The notes beneath the pieces were generated by a model. That model was not told where the DNA came from. It did no database searches and worked only from the letters and a program-made list of their open reading frames with translations. This document shows, piece by piece, positions 5,866 through 11,850 of a stretch of 11,850 nt of DNA. The translations under genes were made by a program, and so were the position numbers. This stretch comes from Actinomycetes bacterium (GTDB lineage: Bacteria > Actinomycetota > Aquicultoria > CAJVYJ01), in assembly GCA_030597945.1 (NCBI GenBank), contig JAUVQW010000023.1:1-11850 (forward strand), given 5' to 3'. Every line of letters starts with the position of its first letter. The stretch's first letter is position 1.

Positions 5866-6816
5866 TCATACCTCGATTCTTACTATTTTTCGAAGCCATA
5901 TAGCTCCGAGTCCCATTAGGGCAAGTGACATTCCTACCACAATAAGGCCGGCCATGTTTGTAAACAAAAGGGAGATATATCCCGGATTTAGAATAAAGAG
6001 AAGAGTTCCAAGAAAAAAAGGCAGACAGAACAGGATAAGTGCTGACAACCGCCCCTCTGCAGTAAGCACTTTCACCTGCCTGTCTACCTGATCACGTTCC
6101 TGAATCGCAGCGGCAAGAATGTCTAAAACCTCAGCTAGATTTCCGCCGATCTCTCTTTGTATCTTGACCGCCATCACGACCCATTTAAAAGTCATGCTTT
6201 CAAATCTTGCTGCCATCTTTTCAAGGGCTTGCTCAACAGGTTGACCAAGTCGGGCCTCAGACAGTACTTTCTTAAACTCATCAGACATAGGCGGTCGCAT
6301 CTCTTTTACGATCGTATCCACAGATTGCATAAAACTGTAACCTGCCCTAAGCGATCCGGAGATAAGAAGTAGCGCTTCCGGTAATTGCTCATTAAAAAGC
6401 TTCTCTCTTTTGGATCTTAAAAAGTCTAAAACCATAAGCGGGGTATACGCTGATATAAATATCATCACCAGCACCATAAATATCCCGCCTTTAAATATCA
6501 TCGTCATAAGTCCGACGCTTATAACGATCGTCAGATGAAAGAGGATGAATCGACCGGTGTCTACTTCTACTCCGCTTCTTTCCAACTTATCTCCTATAAA
6601 GGATCTGAAACCGATTCTTTTCGTTAGATCCAGTAACTTTGATAACAGACCGCTTGTCTTTTTTTTCTCATGTTTTCCATAGTTGTTCTCCCAGGCCTGC
6701 TCGTACACGTCAAGAGCTTGATCCAGATTAGTCCTGGACGGAAAAAAGATATTAAAGATCACGTTAAATATCAGATATAAGCTTATGAAAAAAACTATAA
6801 TGGCTAGATAAAGCAT
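5866..6816 (-). CDS. tadB: Tad pilus inner-membrane platform protein TadB
   Basis: A 316-residue membrane protein, the partner of TadC in the Tad platform. It shows an N-terminal helix (about 1-25), a helix pair at about 90-132, a T2SSF domain at about 146-265 opening with LPEALLLISGSLRAGYSFMQ and containing the FKWVVMAVKIQREIGGNLAEVL signature of the family, and two C-terminal helices (about 258-278 and 288-308). The AGGTGA ribosome binding site overlaps the last codons and stop of cpaF, so the two are translationally linked. Orientation and length fit TadB rather than PilC, which has two T2SSF domains in one chain. Confidence 0.93.
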   Translation of the reverse strand: MLYLAIIVFFISLYLIFNVIFNIFFPSRTNLDQALDVYEQAWENNYGKHEKKKTSGLLSKLLDLTKRIGFRSFIGDKLERSGVEVDTGRFILFHLTIVISVGLMTMIFKGGIFMVLVMIFISAYTPLMVLDFLRSKREKLFNEQLPEALLLISGSLRAGYSFMQSVDTIVKEMRPPMSDEFKKVLSEARLGQPVEQALEKMAARFESMTFKWVVMAVKIQREIGGNLAEVLDILAAAIQERDQVDRQVKVLTAEGRLSALILFCLPFFLGTLLFILNPGYISLLFTNMAGLIVVGMSLALMGLGAIWLRKIVRIEV

Positions 6817-6820
6817 TTGA

Positions 6821-8170
6821 TCACCTCAGAATATACTGCAACTTAAAACTCTCAAGCGGTACTTCGATCCCCATATCTTCAAGCTGTTGAACGAATTTCG
6901 GCCTAATACCGGTAGCCTTCAGATCACCGATGAATTTTCCATTCTGGTCTCTTCCTTTTGAGAAATCGAAGAGGAAGATGTCTTGCAATGTAATAACGTC
7001 ACCTTCCATGCCTTGTACTTCAGTAACATGAGTGATGTGCCTGGAACCATCTCTTAGCCTTGACTGGTGGACGATCAGATCGATTGCTGAAGCAATCTGC
7101 TCCCTGATGGCTTTAATTGGAAGATCCATCCCGGACATCAATACCATCGTCTCCAGTCGCGAGATAACGTCTCTTGGGCTATTTGCGTGGACCGTTGAGA
7201 GCGAACCATCATGACCGGTATTCATCGCTTGAAGCATGTCGAGCGTTTCGCCGCCTCTTACCTCTCCGACAACTATACGATCGGGTCTCATCCTAAGAGA
7301 GTTTCTTACAAGGTCCCTAATAGTTACCTCTCCCCGGCCTTCGATGTTTGCCATTCTGGATTCTAGTTGAAGCACGTGTTCCTGGTTCAACTGTAACTCT
7401 ACCGAGTCCTCGATTGTTACGATCCTCTCTTCAGCCGGTATAAAACCAGAGAGAACATTTAATGTAGACGTCTTGCCGCTTCCAGTTCCCCCGGATATAA
7501 GCACGTTTTGCCTACCTCTTACGCAAGCGTCCAAGAAAGCGGAAACCTGTTCATTTAGAGTTGAAAATCTGATCAAATCATCAATTGTAAAAGGATCTTT
7601 TGCGAATTTTCTGATGGTCAGCTTTGACCCTTTGATTGCCAAGGGAGTTATTATGGCATTCACTCTTGAACCGTCGGGGAGACGGGCATCTACCATCGGG
7701 GAGCTTTCATCGATCCTTCTTCCCACTTGGGCGACTATCTTATCGATGATCCTTCTTAAATGGTCTTCATCGATAAATGAGGCATCTATTTTAGAGATCT
7801 TACCTTTTTTCTCAACGTAGATCGTTTCGTAACCATTAACCATAACCTCATCTATCTCATCATCGGCTAATAACGGCTGGAGAGGACCATATCCCAAGGC
7901 GTCATTGGATATCTGATCTATCAGATCATCTTGTTCCAGAGTTGTAAGGGGTGTACTCTCCTCTCTGATCATCTCTTCGACTTTCTCTCTTACTCTCTCT
8001 CTTATCTGTTCGACTGAGATATCCTTTTCGTAAAGCTCTCCCCCCAAAACAGAGATTACATTGCTGTGGATCTTTTGAGTCAGCTCGTTCAAAAAATCTT
8101 TTCTTGATGCAATTACTTGCTCTTCGGTGGACTCACGTTTTTCGTTCGTCAGTCTCTCATGAAGCGACAT
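6821..8170 (-). CDS. cpaF: Tad pilus assembly ATPase CpaF/TadA
   Basis: A 449-residue VirB11/PilT-superfamily hexameric ATPase that drives Flp pilus assembly from the cytoplasmic face of the membrane. After an N-terminal charged helical region (1-90) comes the family segment ALGYGPLQPLLADDEIDEVMVNG (91-113), then the motor domain with Walker A GGTGSGKTS at 227-235, an Asp box VTIEDSVELQL at 251-261, Walker B RPDRIVVGEVRG at 295-306, and the STVHANSP His box at 325-332. There is no tetracysteine zinc site, which separates it from the PilB-type ATPase at 2185-3852. The ATG at 8170 follows an excellent GGGAGGAACA ribosome site. The gene lies between cpaE (15-base gap) and tadB (4-base gap). Confidence 0.95.
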   Translation of the reverse strand: MSLHERLTNEKRESTEEQVIASRKDFLNELTQKIHSNVISVLGGELYEKDISVEQIRERVREKVEEMIREESTPLTTLEQDDLIDQISNDALGYGPLQPLLADDEIDEVMVNGYETIYVEKKGKISKIDASFIDEDHLRRIIDKIVAQVGRRIDESSPMVDARLPDGSRVNAIITPLAIKGSKLTIRKFAKDPFTIDDLIRFSTLNEQVSAFLDACVRGRQNVLISGGTGSGKTSTLNVLSGFIPAEERIVTIEDSVELQLNQEHVLQLESRMANIEGRGEVTIRDLVRNSLRMRPDRIVVGEVRGGETLDMLQAMNTGHDGSLSTVHANSPRDVISRLETMVLMSGMDLPIKAIREQIASAIDLIVHQSRLRDGSRHITHVTEVQGMEGDVITLQDIFLFDFSKGRDQNGKFIGDLKATGIRPKFVQQLEDMGIEVPLESFKLQYILR

Positions 8171-8185
8171 TGTTCCTCCCGTTTA

Positions 8186-9334
8186 TCATGCGCTCAACAG
8201 CTCCTTTTCTTTTTTCTTTAATAAAATATCCGATAATTTTGATAAACTCATACCCGATGGAGACTTGGGCGCTTCCTCAATGACAGGGACGCCTTTGTTC
8301 ACCGATAAGAGCACTGTCTTGTCGTTTGGAATAGTCTGAGATATTTTCATCTTTAATGAATCTTCGATCTCTTCAACGGATAGACCAATCCCTTTCTCAA
8401 CCCTATTTAATATCAGTTTTACTTTATCTTGCGGATACCCTAACAACTTCATCGTTTGAAGGCATAACTTTATATTCTTAACTGAAGGAAGATCCATCGT
8501 GCTAACAAGGATGACGTGATCTGACTGGTCCAAAACACTTAAAATATTGTCGTTAAACAACGGGGGCGTATCGATAACTATATAATCAGCGAGCTGTCTA
8601 AGGGCTGTTAATGTCGGCGTAACTGTCTTTGGTAGGACAAGATCGGCGAGTTCAGGTTGGAGAGGAGCAAGAAGGGTTTTTAGGTTACTTGAATAATCAG
8701 TCAATATTGATTTAACTCTTGTCTTATCAACATCCTCACCGCTTGATACAAGGTCGTAGATCGTATATTTAGGAGATTGTTTCAACATCACTCCCACATC
8801 TCCAAATTGCAGATCAAGATCTAGAATCACAACCTCGAAACTCTCCTTCTTAGAGATCCCTACCGCTACATTTATAGCAACAACCGTCTTTCCTACCCCC
8901 CCTTTTGTACTAAAGACGGTAATGATCTTTCCGCCTTCTCTCTTCTTCTCCTGCTTTACTGGTTTGCCATCCGTCTTTAGACACTTCTGTATCGTCTGCA
9001 GCAGCTTGGCGCTCTCGATCGGTACTTTTATGACTTCTTTAGCACCCGTTTCGATCAATTTTTTTGAAAGCTCATCGCCACCTGTGACAGCTGCTATTAT
9101 CGTAAGTTCCGGATTATTGGCATTAAGTTCTCTAACGCTCTTTTTAAGATCGTTTTCATCCCATCCGGGACCAAGGAGTAATAGTTCCGGGTCTTCTTTC
9201 TTAATATATTTTGACAACAACTCTGGATTAGCCGGACCATTTATCAGGTCCAAGATTAGTATCGAACTAAACTCACTCTCTACCTCTTTATAAAATAACC
9301 TGTCCGGATCAGAGACCATTAGTTTTATTGTCAT
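8186..9334 (-). CDS. cpaE: CpaE/TadZ pilus-positioning protein (receiver-like plus ParA/MinD ATPase)
   Basis: A 382-residue cytoplasmic protein that localises the Tad machinery. Residues 1-120 form a receiver-like domain, but the phosphoacceptor Asp expected after the third beta strand is replaced in ELLLLGPGWDE, so this is a pseudo-receiver, as described for the CpaE/TadZ group. Residues 134-375 form a ParA/MinD-type ATPase with deviant Walker A KGGVGKT at 144-150, LDLDLQFGDVG at 171-181 and IDTPP at 254-258. A basic linker (122-134) joins the two parts. AGGTGAT precedes the ATG at 9334. The gene ends with tandem stops TGA TAA, 15 bases before cpaF. Confidence 0.93.
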   Translation of the reverse strand: MTIKLMVSDPDRLFYKEVESEFSSILILDLINGPANPELLSKYIKKEDPELLLLGPGWDENDLKKSVRELNANNPELTIIAAVTGGDELSKKLIETGAKEVIKVPIESAKLLQTIQKCLKTDGKPVKQEKKREGGKIITVFSTKGGVGKTVVAINVAVGISKKESFEVVILDLDLQFGDVGVMLKQSPKYTIYDLVSSGEDVDKTRVKSILTDYSSNLKTLLAPLQPELADLVLPKTVTPTLTALRQLADYIVIDTPPLFNDNILSVLDQSDHVILVSTMDLPSVKNIKLCLQTMKLLGYPQDKVKLILNRVEKGIGLSVEEIEDSLKMKISQTIPNDKTVLLSVNKGVPVIEEAPKSPSGMSLSKLSDILLKKKEKELLSA

Positions 9335-9344
9335 TTCACATCAC

Positions 9345-10058
9345 CTATTTAAAAAGCGTATCAATGCTTTGACCGCTGGAATTACCGAAGCTGCCTGATC
9401 CGTCTGCCGGCAGGAGAGCTACCCATAACTTGCCAGTCTCTTGTGCAAAGACTACTTTCTCCGCTTGGGCAGGGGTTACGGCTATCGTAAGCGTTTTCTT
9501 TATTCCACCTGACGCTGGGACCTTGCCGTTAGTCCTTGAGTCACCGGAGCTTTGAAGTACTTCGACTCCACTTAACATGACCTTGGTCATATCTTTTCCT
9601 CCGGGACCGGGTGAGAGCGTAGCAAGGATCATAACCTTATCCCCTGCCTTTACATTTCCCGATACACCAATAACCTCGTCAATGGGAATAGACATCGCTA
9701 CTTTTTCGCCGGCGATTAGATAAGAGACATCAGAGACTGACTCTCTTCTAAGTTTATTCTTTGTTAGTTGCTCACCCTCTGTCATCGAGACGACAAGTGA
9801 CTTATCTTTTATATCAGCCTCACTAGTAATCGCATCTCCCGCGATATATCTCTTAGGCATCTCTGTAAGCTCGGCCTTTAAAAGAAGTTCAGCTTCAGCC
9901 GTTCCGGCAGGAATAGGAGCTGTGGCTACATATACTTTTACAATCTCAGATCCATCGGTTATCTCAGCTCTTAAAGTATTTAAATACGATGTAAGTATCA
10001 ATGTGCTGATTACTGCTAGAACAATTGCGATGGTCGTGTTTCTTACTTTAACGTTCAT
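9345..10058 (-). CDS. cpaB: Flp pilus assembly protein CpaB/RcpC
   Basis: A 237-residue extracytoplasmic protein anchored by one N-terminal helix (about 8-26). It has an SAF-type domain (about 38-105, from VYVATAPIPAGTAEAELLL to MTEGEQLTKNKL) and the RcpC/CpaB domain (about 115-215, with VAMSIPIDEVIGVSGNVKAGDKV and LTIAVTPAQAEKVVFAQETGKLWVAL). In diderm Tad systems CpaB/RcpC works with the secretin; no secretin gene is seen here, so a cell-wall or platform role is more likely. AGGAG stands nine to ten bases before the ATG at 10058. An out-of-frame ATGAAAAAGAATG just upstream opens only a six-codon frame and is probably meaningless. Confidence 0.9.
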   Translation of the reverse strand: MNVKVRNTTIAIVLAVISTLILTSYLNTLRAEITDGSEIVKVYVATAPIPAGTAEAELLLKAELTEMPKRYIAGDAITSEADIKDKSLVVSMTEGEQLTKNKLRRESVSDVSYLIAGEKVAMSIPIDEVIGVSGNVKAGDKVMILATLSPGPGGKDMTKVMLSGVEVLQSSGDSRTNGKVPASGGIKKTLTIAVTPAQAEKVVFAQETGKLWVALLPADGSGSFGNSSGQSIDTLFK

Positions 10059-10071
10059 TCTTTTTCATCTC

Positions 10072-11262
10072 CTATTCTGTAAGCCAGATAGCTTGAACTC
10101 CGAAATCATCGGCACCTGGTAAACCGGAGCCGGGCGCCACCGCTCCGTCTATAAAATAACCGGTCAATGACTTTGGGTTACCGTTTACTTCAAAACCGAT
10201 CAAAATAAATTTTGCGAAACCTGTAACATGATAAATGCCGTTATTGCCACTACCCTCTGTATAGTCGTATACCGGTAATATCATCTCAGGTTTAGCGCTT
10301 AGTCTTGCATCTAAAGCTGAACCAAGGGTAGCGTTCACTCCGGGTCCGCTTGCAACATTTCCAACAGATACCAACTCCGGATAGCCGCCCACGATCCAAT
10401 CGGCAAGTTCCGGAACCCCGTTGGGGCCACCATTAAAATCCGTTAACCAAAAGTAGCCTTCTTGAGAATTTTTATCGAATGCTTGCTCGTTTTGGCCAAC
10501 GCCATTGTCGGCAAAAGCTGTCGTTGCCGGATTTGAAGTCGTTTGAACAATATAAGTAACTGTTCTGTTGTCTCCTGATGTAATGCCGTTAAAGGACCAT
10601 CTTACGTCTACACCATCGAAAACTCCGGCGCTGGATGCACTCCCATCGACATATGTGGCTCCGCTTGCAAGAGGAGACCATAGTTCCAGGTTAACGGAGT
10701 TATTTCTTGTATTTATATAACTCATTGTATAAGTGACCATATTTCCGACTTGTTCATATGAGATCGAGAATGGATCAAGTGGTCGATCTTCGCCAAATTC
10801 GAAAGTTGCAAGATTTTCAGGACCGATATGACCAGGTATCTTTGAAGCTGGAACAGCTATCGGTACAAGGTCGCCTACTGCGCTGGCATTTCCGTACTTA
10901 CCGACTGCCGACGCTTCCACTTTGGCATCGCTTATCCCGAAGATCTGTCCGAAAAATATATCTCTATTAGTTTGAGAACGTACAGAAAAAGCATTTTCTT
11001 CGGGATACATAAACTCTCTCTGTGACGGTGGTACATTTGTGTTTTTACTTAAGTAGACAGATGCGATAGCTTCGGCATCCAGCTGACTTCCACCCTCTGC
11101 AAGCTCCATAGTTCCCGCAAGTGTTGCTGAATCGACAGCGGTCTGCAGCTGTCTTTTCTCCTGATATAGAAAGCCTATGTCGGCGACTATCGCCATACCG
11201 GCGATGATCGCGCTGATAATTATGGATGTAATTACGGTTACCGCTCCCCTTTCGTCTCTCAT
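10072..11262 (-). CDS. TadG-like pilus protein with an internal DUF11-like domain
   Basis: A 396-residue protein with the Tad/TadG N-terminal module: RGAVTVITSIIISAIIAGMA anchors it in the membrane (about 6-27), followed by DIGFLYQEKRQLQTAVDSATLAG (28-50), typical of TadG-like proteins. The rest is extracytoplasmic. Residues about 160-250 look like a DUF11-type beta sandwich (VTYTMSYINTRNNSVNLELW, then a YVDGSASSAG strand and a TSGDNRTVTYIVQTT end). This is set into a region that resumes at 269 with GYFWLTDFNGGPNGVPELADW and ends in HVTGFAKFILIGF, a pattern I associate with TadG-like proteins. The start ATG overlaps the tadE stop by four bases (ATGA). It is probably a minor or tip-associated pilus component or a cell-surface anchor; this is inferred from context. 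Confidence 0.8.
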   Translation of the reverse strand: MRDERGAVTVITSIIISAIIAGMAIVADIGFLYQEKRQLQTAVDSATLAGTMELAEGGSQLDAEAIASVYLSKNTNVPPSQREFMYPEENAFSVRSQTNRDIFFGQIFGISDAKVEASAVGKYGNASAVGDLVPIAVPASKIPGHIGPENLATFEFGEDRPLDPFSISYEQVGNMVTYTMSYINTRNNSVNLELWSPLASGATYVDGSASSAGVFDGVDVRWSFNGITSGDNRTVTYIVQTTSNPATTAFADNGVGQNEQAFDKNSQEGYFWLTDFNGGPNGVPELADWIVGGYPELVSVGNVASGPGVNATLGSALDARLSAKPEMILPVYDYTEGSGNNGIYHVTGFAKFILIGFEVNGNPKSLTGYFIDGAVAPGSGLPGADDFGVQAIWLTE

Positions 11263-11639
11263 AACGTCTCAGCCCTCATCTCTGCATGGCTAACAAGGGG
11301 TATAATCCGCTCTCCAAAGAAAGGGATCGACAGTGGAAGATCGTAACTCACAGTAACTCTGACAGGTAGTCCGTGACCTTCACCCTCAGGATATGAGAGA
11401 CTGACACTGGTAGGATTTACGGGATGTGAATCCGAACGGACCATTTGCTCGTCGTAATTTCCGACTGAGGCTTGCCTGACGCCCTCCCTGGCGGCATGGG
11501 TAATCGCCAAATAGCCGTTGAAGGTTATCCCAAGCTGAAATATTCCAACCAAAATAGTTACTAGTACCGGAAGTATTATCGCGAGCTCAACGGTACTTGC
11601 TCCTTTTTCTTTTTTGATTAGCGCCCTTGTTTTATTCAT
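11259..11639 (-). CDS. tadE: TadE-like minor pseudopilin
   Basis: A 126-residue TadE-family protein. Its N-terminus has a prepilin-like site, KKEKG followed by ASTVELAIILPVLVT: cleavage after G would leave mature residue A1 with the conserved E at +5, followed by a hydrophobic helix and the family stretch NGYLAITHAAREGVRQAS. It would be processed by the same prepilin peptidase as Flp and act as a minor pilus component. The start is a choice: GTG at 11642 and ATG at 11639 are adjacent in frame. I chose the ATG because AGAG lies six bases before it, but only three before the GTG. The stop overlaps the TadG-like start. It lies 60 bases after flp, beyond the hairpin at 11661-11690. Confidence 0.9.
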   Translation of the reverse strand: MNKTRALIKKEKGASTVELAIILPVLVTILVGIFQLGITFNGYLAITHAAREGVRQASVGNYDEQMVRSDSHPVNPTSVSLSYPEGEGHGLPVRVTVSYDLPLSIPFFGERIIPLVSHAEMRAETL

Positions 11640-11660
11640 CACTGTCTCTAAGGTAAAAGT

Positions 11661-11690
11661 GGTGACCTCCCGATTTCTCGGGAAGTCACC
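11661..11690 (-). terminator. GAAA-tetraloop hairpin between flp and tadE (attenuator or mRNA-stabilising element)
   Basis: On the minus strand the arms GGTGACTTCCCGA and TCGGGAGGTCACC enclose a GAAA loop, giving 13 pairs. One pair is U.G in minus-strand RNA, while in plus-strand RNA the same position is a C/A mismatch, so the structure is made for the pilin transcript. GAAA is a stable GNRA tetraloop. Only four U residues follow closely (ACUUUUACC), a weak tract for full intrinsic termination. Partial termination, or protection of the flp mRNA 3' end from exonucleases, would give far more pilin than assembly proteins. Confidence 0.75.
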
Positions 11691-11699
11691 TCATCTTCA

Positions 11700-11850
11700 T
11701 CACCCACCAATTGCGGTGACAACGTTCTGAAACACCGAGTTTAGCTGTGTTCCTAGGAGCCCAACAGTTACTACAACTGCTACTCCGATTAATGCGACCA
11801 TAATACCGTACTCTACTGCTGTCGCTCCCATCTCATCTTTTGTCAATCTC
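11700..11850 (-). CDS. flp: Flp/Fap-type pilin (5' end outside the window)
   Basis: The last 49 codons and TGA stop of a Flp major pilin; the start lies beyond the right edge. The visible leader end RLTKDEMG is followed by ATAVEYGIMVALIGVAVVV. Prepilin peptidase cleavage after the G would leave a mature pilin of 41 residues beginning ATAVEYG, with the conserved E at +5 and Y at +6 of the Flp family and a single long hydrophobic helix, ending SVFQNVVTAIGG. It is the first Tad gene visible in the direction of transcription and is followed by the hairpin at 11661-11690. The operon promoter must be to the right. Confidence 0.93.
   Translation of the reverse strand, partial: RLTKDEMGATAVEYGIMVALIGVAVVVTVGLLGTQLNSVFQNVVTAIGG

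Noticed and set aside
10072..11262. Frameshift or gene fusion in the TadG-like gene
   Set aside because: The frame is continuous with consistent composition, and the C-terminal region resumes in register after the DUF11-like part, so a domain insertion is the simpler reading.

Overview
The window reads as chromosomal DNA from a bacterium of moderate GC. The genes are near-balanced in base composition, while the one large intergenic region is strongly AT-rich. The main content is a Tad (tight adherence, Flp-type) pilus operon on the minus strand. It runs from the right edge leftwards in the order flp pilin, tadE, tadG-like, cpaB/rcpC, cpaE/tadZ, cpaF/tadA, tadB, tadC. No outer-membrane secretin (rcpA/cpaC) or other outer-membrane component lies among these genes. 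This suits the compact Tad loci of monoderm or deep-branching lineages such as Actinobacteria, Chloroflexi or Firmicutes. The phylum is an inference and cannot be fixed from this sequence.

Left part (1-3852): a small DksA/TraR-type zinc-finger protein and an ABC1/UbiB-family atypical kinase on the plus strand. They converge on a GspE/PilB-type pilus or secretion ATPase on the minus strand that carries an N-terminal MshEN-like domain; only 4 bases separate the two stop codons. The pilB-like gene stands alone, with no pilin, pilC or pilT beside it.

Middle (3853-4644): about 790 bases without a convincing gene, between the divergent pilB-like gene and a small DUF5658-like membrane protein gene. 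It is very AT-rich but contains several distinct inverted repeats. The most notable is a GC-rich element at 4386-4475 that can fold into a long two-part stem and also has a competing hairpin, which suggests a structured or switching RNA that I cannot assign to a known family. Two of the inverted repeats share the 10-mer TACTTTAGTA.

Right part (4645-11850): the DUF5658-like gene converges on tadC. The Tad genes are packed with gaps of 1 to 15 bases or a 4-base ATGA overlap, and most have a clear GGAGG- or AGGTGA-like ribosome binding site, so they are very likely co-transcribed. The exception is between flp and tadE, where a 13-bp hairpin with a GAAA tetraloop stands. It pairs fully only as minus-strand RNA (one position is a U.G wobble), so it probably works in the transcript to separate abundant pilin mRNA from the low-abundance assembly genes. 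The expected machine: Flp subunits and TadE/TadG minor components are driven through the membrane platform TadB/TadC by the CpaF ATPase, positioned by the ParA-like CpaE, with CpaB as a periplasmic or extracytoplasmic partner. A prepilin peptidase (tadV/cpaA) must lie outside the window. The TadG-like protein has an internal DUF11-like beta-sandwich region, the most distinctive protein feature here.
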